Of a stretch of 64,000 nucleotides of DNA, positions 43,715 to 53,847 are shown piece after piece. Under the pieces are notes generated by a model. That model did not search any database, had not been told where the DNA came from, and saw only the letters and a program-made list of their open reading frames with translations. The translations under genes were made by a program, and so were the position numbers. Positions within the stretch are counted from its first letter, which is position 1. Each line of letters starts with the position of its first letter. This stretch comes from Mycobacterium kubicae (GTDB taxonomy: Bacteria; Actinomycetota; Actinomycetes; Mycobacteriales; Mycobacteriaceae): assembly GCF_015689175.1 (NCBI RefSeq), contig NZ_CP065047.1:3596001-3660000 (forward strand), written 5' to 3'.

Positions 43715-45712
43715 ATGCGCATTGCTCGCCTGCTCGGCGCGTTCCTGACGTTCGTCACCATGAGCTTGGCCGGTGGGCTGCTGTTTGCGCCGTCGGCCGG
43801 CGCGCAGCCTCCGTTCCGACTGCCCGGCTACCTCACCGACAACGTGGGTGTGCTCAGCGATTCGGGGCGCGCCGCCGTCGTCTCGGCCGTCGACAAGCTC
43901 TACGCCGATCGGCATGTGCGGCTGTGGGTCGTATACGTCGACAACTTCTCCGGTGAGAGCGCGCAGAACTGGGCGCAACGCACCATCCAGGCCAGCGAGC
44001 TCAGTACCTACGACGCGCTGCTGGCCGTGTCGACCACCGGACGGGCGTACGCCTTCCTGGTGGGATCCAGCGTGCAAAGCGCCAACGAACGTCGGGTAGA
44101 CGACCTGCGGCGCAATCGAATAGAGCCCGCACTGCGCAACAACGACTGGAGCGGTGCCGCCGTCGCCGCGGCCAACGGACTCGACGAACCCCCCAGCTCA
44201 ACGGGTCGGATGGTGGTGTTGCTCGCGCTGGGTGCCGTCGTCTTCGCTGTCGTGGTGCTGCTGGTCGTCATGCGTTACCGCGCTCGGCGCCGGCACGCCG
44301 ATGCAGTGGCCGCGGCCCGACGCGTCGACCCGACCGACCCGCGGGCACTGGCCGCCGTGCCTCTCGACGCGCTCGACGAACTGTCCCGGTCGATGGTGGT
44401 CGAGGTCGACAACGCCGTGCGCACCAGCTCCAACGAGCTCGAGGTGGCGATCGACGAGTTCGGCGCGGAGCGCACCGCGCCGTTCCGGCAGGCGGTCGAC
44501 AAGGCCAAAGCCGCTCTCGCGCAGGCCTTCAGCGTGCGCCAGCAACTCGACGACAGGGTTCCAGAAACGCCCGCTCAGCGCCGTGATCTGCTCACCCGGG
44601 TGATCGTGTCGGCGGCTCAGGCCGATCGTGAACTGGAATCGCAGGCCCAAGCGTTCGAGCAGCTGCGCGACCTGGTGATCAATGCCGAGTCTCGGCTGGA
44701 TCTGCTGACCCAGCAGTACATCGAGCTCACGACCCGCATATCGCCGACCGAACAGCGCATGTCCGACCTTCATAGAGAATTCGGTTCGGCCACAATCGCT
44801 TCCATCTCCGGCAATATCGGCGCCGCCAAGGAGCGGCTGCAATTCGCCGACCGCAACATCACCGCAGCCAGGGAACTGGCCGGCCGGGCGGTGAGTGGAC
44901 AGCAGAGCCGTTTGGTGGATGGGGTGCGGGCTGCCGAATCGGCGCTGGGCCAGGCCCGCGCCCTGCTCGACGCGGTGGACAACGCCGCGGGTGACATCAG
45001 GCACGCCGTTGCGGAGCTGCCGTCGGTCACTGCTGACATCCAGTCCGCTATCGAGCACGCGAATCAACAGCTGCAGCAGGCGGGCACGAACAAGTCACCG
45101 CACGTCGACGAATTGACTGCGGCGCGCGATGCGGCGGTCCGGGCTGTGGATCGCGCCCGAGGCTCCGCTGACCCGCTGGGCTCATTCGCACAGTTGAGTA
45201 AGGCCGACGCTGAACTCAATCGGCTACTGGCCGCCGTGGCACAAGAACGGGCGGATGCCGACCGGCTCAACCGCTCCTTCGAGCAGGCTTTGTTCACTGC
45301 GCAGTCGCGGGTGCGCACGGTGTCCGATTACATCGACACCCGGCGCGGCAGCGTGGGATCGGAAGCCCGAACCCGGCTCGCGGAGGCCAAACGCAACCTC
45401 GACGCGGCCCAAGACAGAAGGGCGACGAATATCAATGAGGCGATCGGTTACGCCAACGCGGCGTCCACCCTGGCCGCTCATGCGCAGTCACTGGCGAACG
45501 CCGACGTGCAGTCGGCCCATAGTGCCTACACCAGCCGCGGCGGCGGCAGTGATCTGGGAGCGATGATCGGCGGCATCATCATCGGCGACCTGCTCAGCGG
45601 CGGCCTGCGTGGCGGTTTCGGTGGGTGGAGCCCCACCTCGTTCGGCGGTTCATCGAATTCTTCCGGCGACTCGTCCGGCGGCGGCTGGATGGGCGGCGGG
45701 GGCAGGTTCTAG
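43715..45712 (+). CDS. TPM-domain membrane protein, Rv2345-like
   Basis: A 665-aa protein with a signal peptide (FVTMSLAGGLLFAPSAGA), TPM domain (LPGYLTDNVGVLSDSGRAAV; SAQNWAQRTIQASEL; LVGSSVQSANERRVDDLRRN), one membrane helix near residue 170 (VVLLALGAVVFAVVVLLVVM), then about 400 residues of heptad-like helices and a Gly/Ser-rich tail (SSGDSSGGGWMGGGGRF). TPM domains face the outside; the long coiled coil would lie in the cytoplasm. Follows dgt in M. tuberculosis too. Function unknown, possibly membrane-stress related like PspC/TPM systems. Confidence 0.88.
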   Translation: MRIARLLGAFLTFVTMSLAGGLLFAPSAGAQPPFRLPGYLTDNVGVLSDSGRAAVVSAVDKLYADRHVRLWVVYVDNFSGESAQNWAQRTIQASELSTYDALLAVSTTGRAYAFLVGSSVQSANERRVDDLRRNRIEPALRNNDWSGAAVAAANGLDEPPSSTGRMVVLLALGAVVFAVVVLLVVMRYRARRRHADAVAAARRVDPTDPRALAAVPLDALDELSRSMVVEVDNAVRTSSNELEVAIDEFGAERTAPFRQAVDKAKAALAQAFSVRQQLDDRVPETPAQRRDLLTRVIVSAAQADRELESQAQAFEQLRDLVINAESRLDLLTQQYIELTTRISPTEQRMSDLHREFGSATIASISGNIGAAKERLQFADRNITAARELAGRAVSGQQSRLVDGVRAAESALGQARALLDAVDNAAGDIRHAVAELPSVTADIQSAIEHANQQLQQAGTNKSPHVDELTAARDAAVRAVDRARGSADPLGSFAQLSKADAELNRLLAAVAQERADADRLNRSFEQALFTAQSRVRTVSDYIDTRRGSVGSEARTRLAEAKRNLDAAQDRRATNINEAIGYANAASTLAAHAQSLANADVQSAHSAYTSRGGGSDLGAMIGGIIIGDLLSGGLRGGFGGWSPTSFGGSSNSSGDSSGGGWMGGGGRF

Positions 45713-45723
45713 AACGACAAAAG

Positions 45724-45760
45724 CAGCGGCGGACGCACCCCAAGGGTGCGCCCGCCGCTG
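45724..45760. terminator. Bidirectional hairpin terminator
   Basis: CAGCGGCGG-A-CGCACCC, loop CAA, GGGTGCG-C-CCGCCGCTG forms a 16-bp stem with one A.C mismatch between the convergent ends of the TPM gene and the first esx pair. No strong U-tract follows, as usual in mycobacteria. Confidence 0.72.
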
Positions 45761-45770
45761 ACGGAACTTC

Positions 45771-46055
45771 TCAGGCCCAGCTGGAGCCGACGGCGCTGTC
45801 AGTCTGCGCCATGTTGCTGCCGGCGGACTGAACCTTCTGGCCGTGGGAGTTGGCCTGCTCGTAGATCACCTGGAAGTTACGACCCAACTGGGTGATGAAC
45901 TCCTGGCACGCCACCGAACCGGCGCCACCCCAGAAATCACCGGCAGCCAGCACATCGCGAACGATGGCCTGGTGCTCGGCCTCCAGATTGGCGGCCTGCG
46001 CGCGAATGAGAGCGCCGTGGGCGTCCACATCGCCGAACTGGTAGTTGATGGTCAT
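45771..46055 (-). CDS. WXG100 protein, EsxO/EsxN-like (copy 1)
   Basis: A 94-aa protein starting MTINYQFGDVDAHGALIRAQ with the WGGAG turn (GDFWGGAGSVACQEF) and the C-terminal YEQANSHGQKVQ that provides the YxxxD/E-like export signal region. It is a member of the Mtb9.9 family (EsxN/I/L/O/V), ESX-5 substrates secreted as a heterodimer with the adjacent EsxP-like protein. Differs from copy 2 (48734) by one residue (Q/R in ACQEF/ACREF). AGGAG ribosome site upstream. Confidence 0.94.
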   Translation of the reverse strand: MTINYQFGDVDAHGALIRAQAANLEAEHQAIVRDVLAAGDFWGGAGSVACQEFITQLGRNFQVIYEQANSHGQKVQSAGSNMAQTDSAVGSSWA

Positions 46056-46117
46056 TGAACTTTTTCTCCTTAGCTTGTGAAGTTTGATGGGTTGCAGCGG
46101 CTTTCGCCGCGGCGGCG

Positions 46118-46441
<324 letters not shown>

Positions 46442-46557
46442 CTACTGGACTGAATTACCCGGATTCCTCATACACATTGACTGTTGTAATCGCCGGCCGC
46501 GGGGGTGCCGAAGTCGTCGATCACCCGTAAAACAACGACAGTCTTCCCCCCTCTCTC

Positions 46558-46932
46558 TCAACCGGCCGCCGGAGAATGCGGTATCACGCTGCTCGAGCGT
46601 GGCATCTCAAAGCGAGGTTCAGCGTTCTCGGCTTCCCACTCGTTCCATTCGGCCCATTCGTTCCACTCGCCCGTGCCGTCGGCACCTTCGGGACCGAGCG
46701 CTTCGGCCGCGGGCATGCTGGCGTCGGAAGCCTCTTCGGACTCCTTGGCCCAGTGGTCATAGTCATCGGGCGGAACAGCCACGCCCCAGCTGAGCGGAAC
46801 AGACAACCCGCCGAGCATGCCTGATTCAGCCCGCTTCGCCACTACGGCGTCGGGCGGCAAGGGCGGACCTAGAGGCAACAGCACCTTTTCCCCTTCCAGT
46901 GCCGATCTCACACACCACGGCTCAGCGGCCAT
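46558..46932 (-). CDS. Hypothetical acidic Trp-rich protein, Rv2348c position
   Basis: About 124 aa from ATG 46932 (MAAEPWCVRSALEGEKVLLP). It is Pro-rich at the start and very acidic near the end, with a short repeat WNEWAEWNEWEAENAEP. No membrane segment or signal. It sits directly upstream of the EsxP/EsxO pair, as Rv2348c does relative to esxP-esxO in M. tuberculosis; homology is suggested by position, not shown. Confidence 0.55.
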   Translation of the reverse strand: MAAEPWCVRSALEGEKVLLPLGPPLPPDAVVAKRAESGMLGGLSVPLSWGVAVPPDDYDHWAKESEEASDASMPAAEALGPEGADGTGEWNEWAEWNEWEAENAEPRFEMPRSSSVIPHSPAAG

Positions 46933-47290
46933 GACAAACCACCGAGCACACCAAATCGTATGCCAACACGCGGCACAATGTCCGTGATTCCCCAATTTCT
47001 CTGGTTCTAGTACACACACGCCCAAAAAGTTGGCTTAACCCGTCGTTGCGCGGAGCTGATGCTCCGCCTCGGGGCCGTCCTGTGCAGCTGCGAGCCCGTT
47101 CGACCGAGGGCTGCTCGAGTGCCGGAAGGGTATGCCGGACAGGCGATCTCAGGCGCTGCGTCGGTAGTGACACGCGGCGCGCGGTGGCGCAGCGCAGCCG
47201 ACCCGCGGCAATTGCGGGGGCCGCGCGTCGCAACGAAATGCGTTCGCGCACAATCCTATTGGCGCAAAACGCGTACGGTATCGCGAGAAG
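46933..47290. other. Intergenic region between PPE copy 1 and Rv2348c-position gene
   Basis: About 358 bases. Frames crossing it are low-complexity shadows without recognisable domains. It presumably contains the promoter for the downstream small gene and esx pair; nothing specific stands out. Confidence 0.45.
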
Positions 47291-48484
47291 CTATCCGATG
47301 CCCGTGCGGGGAACCACGCTAGGCCGGTTCTGCACGACGTGCGCGCCGCCGCCGCCGCGGCCCATCATGCCTCCGGGCATACCGCTGCCTGCGCCCCCAG
47401 CCCCCATGGGCATCGGCATCATCGGCATACCGCCGGTGCCCCCGGCACCGGCGGCTTGCGCCATTTCGGCGGCATTGGGCACCGCACCGAGCCCGGACAT
47501 GGCGGAGGTGGCCATGCCTTTGGGCACTGATCCCTCCCAGGTCGGCGGTACCGACATCGCGCCCACCAAGCGGGCTTGGCCCAGTCCGGCGGACATGCCC
47601 GTTCCGATTCCGCCGCCGCCGCCCAAGCCGTGCAATCCCGCGGCGGCCGGCGCGGTGTCACCGACGAACTTCGGCACATCAGCGGCCATCGTTGCGCCGG
47701 CCAGGCCAGCGGTGCCCGCATTGGCCGTCTGGGCCAACGACATCATCGGCGAGATCAACATGCTCGCCGGCATCGCGCCAAGCTGCGCCACCGACATCAC
47801 CGACTCCACCGGCACCGCTGAAGCTACGGACTGCACACCCGCCACCAATGGGCCAGCCGCCGATGAGACACCTTGAATCACCGGGCTGACGGCACTCGTT
47901 GCGGTGGAGGCGAGCCCGGTGACCGAAGTGCCGATCGACGAAGCCAGTCCCGCCAAGTTGACCGGGGGCGCACTGAAGGGAGTGAGCGCCGCCGCCACGG
48001 ATGTCGCCCCGCCGTGATAGCCGAGCATTGCCGCGACATCCTGGGCCCACATCTCGACATAGTCGAACTCGGTAGCAGCGATCGCCGGGGTGTTCTGCCC
48101 CAGGAAATTCGTCGCGACCAGCGCCATCAGCAAGGCGCGGTTGGCGGCCACTGCAGCGGGATGCACCGTGCCCGCCAGTGCAGTCTCGAACGCCATCGCC
48201 GCCGTCCGCGCCTGGCTGGCCGCCAACTCGGCCTGACCGGCCGCCGCGCTCAACCACCCGACATACGGGGTGGCAGCGGCCGCCATCGAGACCGACGCCG
48301 GACCCGTCCACGGGCCCCCGGTCAATCCAGTGACCACCGAGTCAAATGACGAGGCTGACGCGCGCAGGTCAGCTGCTAGGCCCTCCCAGGCCTGCGCGGC
48401 AATCATCAACGGCCCAGCGCCGGCGCCCGAGAAGATACGGAGCGAGTTGATCTCCGGCGGCAACCACGAAAACTCTGGAATCAT
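47291..48484 (-). CDS. PPE family protein, PPE-SVP subgroup (copy 1)
   Basis: A 397-aa protein. The PPE domain starts [20 protein letters not shown], with [40 protein letters not shown] and the conserved [20 protein letters not shown]. After the ~180-aa PPE domain comes a low-complexity region and the SVP signature [11 protein letters not shown], then a Gly/Met/Pro-rich tail (MPMMPMPMG). Likely ESX-5-exported with a PE partner from elsewhere; no PE gene is adjacent. It is about 85% like copy 2 by eye. Confidence 0.94.
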   Translation of the reverse strand: MIPEFSWLPPEINSLRIFSGAGAGPLMIAAQAWEGLAADLRASASSFDSVVTGLTGGPWTGPASVSMAAAATPYVGWLSAAAGQAELAASQARTAAMAFETALAGTVHPAAVAANRALLMALVATNFLGQNTPAIAATEFDYVEMWAQDVAAMLGYHGGATSVAAALTPFSAPPVNLAGLASSIGTSVTGLASTATSAVSPVIQGVSSAAGPLVAGVQSVASAVPVESVMSVAQLGAMPASMLISPMMSLAQTANAGTAGLAGATMAADVPKFVGDTAPAAAGLHGLGGGGGIGTGMSAGLGQARLVGAMSVPPTWEGSVPKGMATSAMSGLGAVPNAAEMAQAAGAGGTGGMPMMPMPMGAGGAGSGMPGGMMGRGGGGAHVVQNRPSVVPRTGIG

Positions 48485-48682
48485 CCAAACCCCAAACCAA
48501 CCAGCCGCTCAAACGGCTCCGACAACGACTCATGTCCGCAACCCGATACACGCGAATACCCACGCTAGAGCAAGCCATACCGTGACACTGCGCTTTCACG
48601 GAATGTTCGCCTGGTGAGGTTTCAGCGCACCGAGTCGCCGTACTTACTGACTCCAGTGTAATTGCTGAATCGACATGCCAAA

Positions 48683-48719
48683 GGCGCGGATATCACGACC
48701 CCCCGGTGATACCCGCGCC
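48683..48719 (-). terminator. Hairpin terminator downstream of esx copy 2
   Basis: GGCGCGG-A-TATCAC, loop GACCCCCCG, GTGATA-C-CCGCGCC gives a 13-bp stem with one A.C mismatch, 15 bases after the stop of the second EsxO-like gene. Confidence 0.65.
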
Positions 48720-48733
48720 CGTGGCGAAGTGGG

Positions 48734-49018
48734 CTATGCCCAGCTCGAACCCACAGCAGAGTCGGTCTGCGCCATGTTGCTGCCGGCGGACTGAACCTTC
48801 TGGCCGTGGGAGTTGGCCTGCTCGTAGATCACCTGGAAGTTACGACCCAACTGGGTGATGAACTCCCGGCACGCCACCGAACCGGCGCCACCCCAGAAAT
48901 CACCGGCAGCCAGCACATCACGAACGATGGCCTGGTGCTCGGCCTCCAGATTGGCCGCCTGCGCGCGAATCAACGCGCCATGGGCATCGACATCACCGAA
49001 CTGGTAATTGATCGTCAT
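48734..49018 (-). CDS. WXG100 protein, EsxO/EsxN-like (copy 2)
   Basis: A 94-aa protein identical to copy 1 except ACREF for ACQEF. MTINYQFGDVD start, WGGAG turn. Starts 14 bases after the EsxP-like gene, tighter than the 62 bases in copy 1. Expected ESX-5 substrate. Confidence 0.94.
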   Translation of the reverse strand: MTINYQFGDVDAHGALIRAQAANLEAEHQAIVRDVLAAGDFWGGAGSVACREFITQLGRNFQVIYEQANSHGQKVQSAGSNMAQTDSAVGSSWA

Positions 49019-49032
49019 CGCTGCTGTCCCTT

Positions 49033-49344
<312 letters not shown>

Positions 49345-49430
49345 CTACCGAAAAACTCAACCCCGATACGTGACACGCCACATCGGCGAACCACGGCCAA
49401 CCCGAAGATCCCGGCCAATCACCCCCCGCT

Positions 49431-50615
49431 TTATCCCACCCCGATGCGCGGCACCACGCTCGGCCGGTTCTGCACCACGTGGGCACCACCGCCGCCGCGG
49501 CCCATCATCCCGCCGGGCATACCGCCACCGGCGCCGCCCATACCCATCGGCATCGGCATCATCGGCATTCCGCCAGCACCGGCGGGAGGCATGGCCGCAG
49601 CCTCTGGCGCGGCGCCCAAACCCGACATGGCCGAGGTCAGCATCGCCTTCGGCGTCGAGCCCTGCCAGGTCGGCGGCACCGACATCGCACCCACCAGGTG
49701 GGCCTTGCCCAGGTCCGCTGCCATCCCAGCGCCCATCCCGGCGCCGCCCAGCCCCCGCAGGCCGGCAGCAGCGGGAGCGGTGTCGCCCACCAGCTTCGGA
49801 ACGTCCGCGGCCGCCGCCATGCCCGCGCTGGCCAAGCCGGCGGTACCTGCGTTGGCAGTCTGGGCCAACGACATCATCGGCGAGATCAACATGCTCGCCG
49901 GCATCGCGCCGAGTTGCGCCACCGACATGAGCGACTGCACCGGAACCGCCGAGGCGACCGACTGCACGCCGGCCACCAGCGCCGGAGCGCCCGCCGTTAC
50001 GCCTTGGATCAGTGGACTCACGGCCGCCGTCGCCGTCGTCGCCAACCCGGCGAGTCCGGCATTCACTCCCGACGCCAATCCCGCCAAGCTCAGTGGCGGC
50101 GTGCTGAACGGAACCAGGGAGGCGGCCACGGCCGTGGCCCCGCCCTGGTAGCCGAACATCGCCGCGACGTCTTGAGCCCACATTTCGACATAGTCGAACT
50201 CGGTGGCCGCGATCGCCGGAGTGTTCTGGCCCAGGAAGTTCGTCGCGATCAGCGCCATCAGCAACGCGCGGTTGGCGGCCACCGCGGCCGGATGCACAGT
50301 GCCGGCCAGCGCCGTCTCGAACGCGGAGGCCGCCGCCCGAGCCTGACTGGCCGCCAGTTCCGCCTGACCAGCCGCCGCGCTCAACCACCCGACATAGGGG
50401 GTGGCAGCAGCAGCCATCGACATGGAAGCAGGGCCCGTCCACGCCCCACCGGCCAACCCGGTGATCACCGAGTCAAATGAGGCCGCCGACGCCTGCAGGT
50501 CAGCGGCTAGGCCTTCCCAAGCCTGCGCCGCGATCATCAACGGCGCCGCACCAGCACCGGAGAAGATCCGTAGCGAATTGATCTCCGGCGGCAAAAAGGA
50601 GAACTCTGGAATCAT
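49431..50615 (-). CDS. PPE family protein, PPE-SVP subgroup (copy 2)
   Basis: A 394-aa protein from ATG 50615: [23 protein letters not shown] domain as in copy 1, SVP motif [11 protein letters not shown], Gly/Met-rich tail ending [13 protein letters not shown]. The ATG overlaps the stop of an upstream 79-aa frame (TGATG). With the following EsxP/EsxO genes it forms the older or parental unit of a PPE-EsxP-EsxO duplication. Confidence 0.94.
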   Translation of the reverse strand: MIPEFSFLPPEINSLRIFSGAGAAPLMIAAQAWEGLAADLQASAASFDSVITGLAGGAWTGPASMSMAAAATPYVGWLSAAAGQAELAASQARAAASAFETALAGTVHPAAVAANRALLMALIATNFLGQNTPAIAATEFDYVEMWAQDVAAMFGYQGGATAVAASLVPFSTPPLSLAGLASGVNAGLAGLATTATAAVSPLIQGVTAGAPALVAGVQSVASAVPVQSLMSVAQLGAMPASMLISPMMSLAQTANAGTAGLASAGMAAAADVPKLVGDTAPAAAGLRGLGGAGMGAGMAADLGKAHLVGAMSVPPTWQGSTPKAMLTSAMSGLGAAPEAAAMPPAGAGGMPMMPMPMGMGGAGGGMPGGMMGRGGGGAHVVQNRPSVVPRIGVG

Positions 50616-50854
50616 CACACCCCCCGCTTCCACGGTTCCGACAACCACTCGTCCTCTGGGACCACGAACTCACACAAGCCCACGGGCGGATCGTAAGCTA
50701 GATCACACTTCGAGGTGTCGGCTTTCGCGAAATCACCTCGACCAATTCGACGCGTGCCGGAGAATACGACCCCTTTGACGCCGCGGGGATCCGCCGAAAT
50801 TGGACAGCCGTACCCATTCGAGAGTGCCGCCCCGCTCGCCGGTTCGCCGGTCAT
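50615..50854 (-). CDS. Candidate 79-aa ORF coupled to PPE copy 2
   Basis: [20 protein letters not shown] to [19 protein letters not shown], stop overlapping the PPE ATG by one base. In front of PPE copy 1 a matching tail (ESLSEPFER, then a stop overlapping that ATG as ATGA) can still be read, but its upstream frame is broken. Conservation of the tail suggests a real coding end. No PE motif; family unknown. Confidence 0.42.
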   Translation of the reverse strand: MTGEPASGAALSNGYGCPISADPRGVKGVVFSGTRRIGRGDFAKADTSKCDLAYDPPVGLCEFVVPEDEWLSEPWKRGV

Positions 50855-51032
50855 GGGTGGTCAGGGGGCGTCTTGGGCCGTGCTCTTGAATGCGTTCTGC
50901 AACGATTTCGGGAGTCCGTTACCCGACATCAATAGACTCGGGCTCCCGATTCCCGGAACGCACATTTGCCGATATGCGAAACCCCCGAGTTGTCAACAGC
51001 GCGCTGTCATGCGAGCAGCGGCAGTGAAAGCG

Positions 51033-52424
51033 TCAGCAGCCTTTCAGGCGAACCGCCAAATAGTCGGCGACGTTGTCGATGGCCACTCGTTCTTGAGTCA
51101 TCGCATCGCGCTCACGCACCGTGACCGCGTTGTCCTCGAGTGAATCGAAGTCGACTGTCACGCAATAGGGCGTACCGATTTCATCCTGGCGCCGGTAGCG
51201 GCGGCCGATCGCGCCGGCGTCGTCGAAATCGATGTTCCAGTTCTGGCGTAATTCGGCGGCCAAGTCGCGGGCCTTGGGGCTCAGGTCTGCGTGCCGCGAC
51301 AGCGGCAACACCGCCGCCTTGACTGGCGCCAGCCGCGGATCCAGGCGGAGGACGGTGCGCTTGTCCATGCCGCCCTTGGCATTCGGGGCCTCGTCCTCGG
51401 TGTAGGCGTCGATCAAAAAGGCCATGAAGGAGCGGGTGAGGCCGGCCGCCGGTTCGATGACGTAGGGCGTATACCGGGTGTCGTTGACCTGATCGTAGTA
51501 CGACAGGTCGGTGCCGGAATGTTTTGCGTGCGTTGACAAGTCGAAATCCGTGCGGTTGGCGACGCCTTCCAGCTCACCCCAAGGGTTGCCGGCGAAGCCG
51601 AATTTGTACTCGATGTCGACAGTGCGGTCGGAGTAATGCGAGAGCTTGTCTTTGGGGTGTTCGTAAAGGCGCAAGTTGTCCGGGTTGATGCCCAAGTCGA
51701 TGTACCACTGCTCGCGGGTGTCGATCCAGTACTGGTGCCACTGCGGCGCCGTCGACGGCTCGACGAAGAACTCCATTTCCATCTGCTCGAACTCGCGGGT
51801 TCGGAAGATGAAGTTGCCCGGCGTGATTTCGTTGCGGAAACTTTTGCCAATCTGTCCGATGCCGAACGGCGGCTTCTTGCGGGCAGTGGTCACCACGTTG
51901 GCGAAATTGACGAAAATGCCCTGTGCGGTTTCCGGCCGTAAATAGTGCAGCCCCTCCTCGGTTTCAATGGGCCCGAGGTAGGTCTTGAGCATCATGTTGA
52001 ATTCACGCGGCTCAGTCCACTGACCGGGTTCACCGGTCTCCGGGTCACGGATGTCCGCCAGGCCGTTGGGTGGCGGGTGTCCGTGCTTGGCCTCATATGC
52101 CTCGATGAGGTGGTCGGCCCGGTAGCGCTTATGGGTGATCAGCGACTCGACCAGTGGGTCGTGGAAGACCTCGACGTGGCCCGAGGCTACCCAGACGTCA
52201 CGCGGCAGGATGATCGACGAGTCGAGTCCCACGACGTCGTCGCGGCCGGTGACGACCGATCGCCACCACTGCCGCTTGATGTTCTCCTTGAGTTCCACCC
52301 CCAGCGGGCCGTAGTCCCACGCCGACTTGGTGCCTCCATAGATCTCACCCGAAGGGAAGACGAAGCCGCGCCGTTTGGCCAGGTTGACGACTGAGTCGAT
52401 GACGGACGCCACGGGGTAGTCCAC
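51033..52424 (-). CDS. glyS: Glycyl-tRNA synthetase
   Basis: A 463-aa eukaryote-like alpha2 class II synthetase: motif 1 near [20 protein letters not shown], motif 2 [20 protein letters not shown] and [13 protein letters not shown], motif 3 [16 protein letters not shown], then the anticodon-binding domain ([15 protein letters not shown]). Charges tRNA-Gly. Essential. Gene order glyS-(divergent)-smtB-zur as in M. tuberculosis. Confidence 0.98.
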   Translation of the reverse strand: MDYPVASVIDSVVNLAKRRGFVFPSGEIYGGTKSAWDYGPLGVELKENIKRQWWRSVVTGRDDVVGLDSSIILPRDVWVASGHVEVFHDPLVESLITHKRYRADHLIEAYEAKHGHPPPNGLADIRDPETGEPGQWTEPREFNMMLKTYLGPIETEEGLHYLRPETAQGIFVNFANVVTTARKKPPFGIGQIGKSFRNEITPGNFIFRTREFEQMEMEFFVEPSTAPQWHQYWIDTREQWYIDLGINPDNLRLYEHPKDKLSHYSDRTVDIEYKFGFAGNPWGELEGVANRTDFDLSTHAKHSGTDLSYYDQVNDTRYTPYVIEPAAGLTRSFMAFLIDAYTEDEAPNAKGGMDKRTVLRLDPRLAPVKAAVLPLSRHADLSPKARDLAAELRQNWNIDFDDAGAIGRRYRRQDEIGTPYCVTVDFDSLEDNAVTVRERDAMTQERVAIDNVADYLAVRLKGC

Positions 52425-52514
52425 TCCCTTTCACGGAATCGAGCGGAGGCGGGCAGCAGCGACCACCGCCTGCAAAACATCAGTCATGGTAGCGATCAAT
52501 GCCAGGGGTCTTTG

Positions 52515-52534
52515 ACATGCATCAATATGCATGT
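52515..52534. promoter_or_regulatory. Candidate SmtB operator (palindrome)
   Basis: ACATGCAT-CAAT-ATGCATGT is a perfect 8-bp inverted repeat with four-base spacer, the wider form being TGACATGCAT...ATGCATGTGA. It lies in the glyS-smtB divergent region about 65 bases before the smtB ATG. Its form suits ArsR/SmtB operators, which are imperfect dyads in the regulator's own promoter. Confidence 0.65.
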
Positions 52535-52598
52535 GACAGTGGAAGTCGGCCGCGGGCCGCTTTCCCCACTCTGGAATTCTCGAGGTGATGACTCCCAT

Positions 52599-53018
52599 AT
52601 GGTGACGTCTCCTGCGACGCCTGCGCTCAGGCCGACATCGGAACCGAGCATGCCGCATGACGCCGCTTTCGCCGAGCCGGCCCGTCACGAGCACGACGCA
52701 GCTGCCTTCACCGCTTTTCCCACCCCGCCCCCGCGCGAGATTCTCGACGCCGCCGGCGAGCTGCTGCGCGCGCTGGCCGCCCCCGTTCGCATCGCGATTG
52801 TCCTGCAACTACGCGAGTCGCAGCGCTGCGTGCATGAACTGGTCGACGCGCTGAACGTGCCGCAGCCGTTGGTCAGTCAGCATCTGAAGATCCTCAAAGC
52901 CGCGGGCGTGGTCGCCGGGGAGCGGTCGGGTCGCGAAGTGTTGTACCGGCTGGCTGACCATCACCTGGCGCACATCGTCGTCGACGCGGTGGCCCACGCC
53001 GGCGAGGACCGCGTATGA
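52599..53018 (+). CDS. smtB: ArsR/SmtB-family zinc-responsive repressor
   Basis: A 139-aa winged-helix regulator: LLRALAAPVRIAIVLQLRES, CVHELVDALNVPQPLVSQHL (recognition helix), REVLYRLADHHLAHIVVDAV. The D-x-H...H-x2-H(E) residues of the last helix form the alpha5 metal site, and the N-terminal HEHDAAAF may contribute. It represses itself and zur without zinc and releases on zinc binding in M. tuberculosis (Rv2358). ATG 52599; overlaps zur by four bases. Confidence 0.94.
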   Translation: MVTSPATPALRPTSEPSMPHDAAFAEPARHEHDAAAFTAFPTPPPREILDAAGELLRALAAPVRIAIVLQLRESQRCVHELVDALNVPQPLVSQHLKILKAAGVVAGERSGREVLYRLADHHLAHIVVDAVAHAGEDRV

Positions 53019-53416
53019 CCTCCTCTAGTTCGGCGAGCGTGCGTTCCACGCGCCAGCGCGCGGCCATCTCAACACTGCTCGAAACGCTCGATGAGTTCCG
53101 GTCGGCTCAGGAATTGCATGACGAACTACGCCAGCGAGGCGAGAACATCGGACTGACCACCGTGTACCGAACGCTGCAGTCGATGGCGGCGGCGGGCACG
53201 GTGGACACGCTGCGAACCGACACCGGGGAATCGGTATATCGCCGCTGTTCCGAGCATCATCACCACCACCTGGTGTGCCGTAACTGCGGCTTCACGATTG
53301 AGGTGGCCGACCGTGAGGTGGAGGGATGGGCCGCGGAAGTGGCGACCAAACACGGCTTCTCCGACGTCAGCCACACCATCGAGATCTTCGGGTTGTGCTC
53401 CGACTGCCGCAGCTAA
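53015..53416 (+). CDS. zur: Zinc uptake regulator Zur (FurB)
   Basis: A 133-aa Fur-family protein: N-terminal DNA-binding HTH (SAQELHDELRQRGENIGLTT; VYRTLQSMAAAG), hinge CSEHHHHHLVCRNCGFTIEV with His-rich metal site and CxxC, and C-terminal LCSDCRS second CxxC forming the structural zinc site. Represses zinc uptake and alternative ribosomal protein genes when zinc is sufficient. Co-transcribed with smtB (ATGA). Its stop overlaps the convergent gene by four bases. Confidence 0.96.
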   Translation: MTSSSSASVRSTRQRAAISTLLETLDEFRSAQELHDELRQRGENIGLTTVYRTLQSMAAAGTVDTLRTDTGESVYRRCSEHHHHHLVCRNCGFTIEVADREVEGWAAEVATKHGFSDVSHTIEIFGLCSDCRS

Positions 53417-53847
53417 GTGACGAGCAGGTTTCGTATCCGGGTGCCTGAGTCCAGCACCAGCAGGATCAGCGTGCGCAGTGCATCGTCGGTCAGGCCGGCG
53501 CCCGGAAAGTTGTAGCGCAACATCACATCTGCGGTCTTGGCGGCCGTTCTGGTCGCCGTCTTGGTGGTGCCCTTGGCGCGGGGCGCGGGTTTCTCCACCG
53601 TGGTCACCGAGCCGAAGTTGGCCTCGCGGGCTTGCTTGGCCAGTTGCTCGCTGACCTGTTCGGTCAGCGGCAGATCCCAGGCCAATATCTGAGTCAGAGA
53701 CACCAGATCGAGGTCCTCGACGATGGTCACCACCCGCAGCGACGCAAAAGTGCCATCGTGACGGACGGTCAACCCCCCGTCGGGTTCTTCCTCGACGCGC
53801 ATCACGTCGCTCAATATCGCCGCCAGACGCTCCTGTAGCGATGGCAC
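53413..53847 (-). CDS. YbjN-like conserved protein, Rv2360c-like
   Basis: A 144-aa protein starting MPSLQERLAAILSDVMRVEE, alpha/beta fold (VRHDGTFASLRVVTIVEDLD), with an Ala/Thr/Lys-rich insert (RAKGTTKTATRTAAKTA) and a helical end (LTDDALRTLILLVLDSGTR). Position between zur and uppS matches Rv2360c. Its start overlaps the uppS stop by one base. Type III secretion chaperone/YbjN-like fold is inferred; function unknown. Confidence 0.78.
   Translation of the reverse strand: MPSLQERLAAILSDVMRVEEEPDGGLTVRHDGTFASLRVVTIVEDLDLVSLTQILAWDLPLTEQVSEQLAKQAREANFGSVTTVEKPAPRAKGTTKTATRTAAKTADVMLRYNFPGAGLTDDALRTLILLVLDSGTRIRNLLVT

Noticed and set aside
46922..47251. 109-aa minus-strand frame between PPE copy 1 and the Rv2348c-position gene
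   Set aside because: Arginine-rich high-G+C composition typical of random frames, no ribosome site and no similarity.
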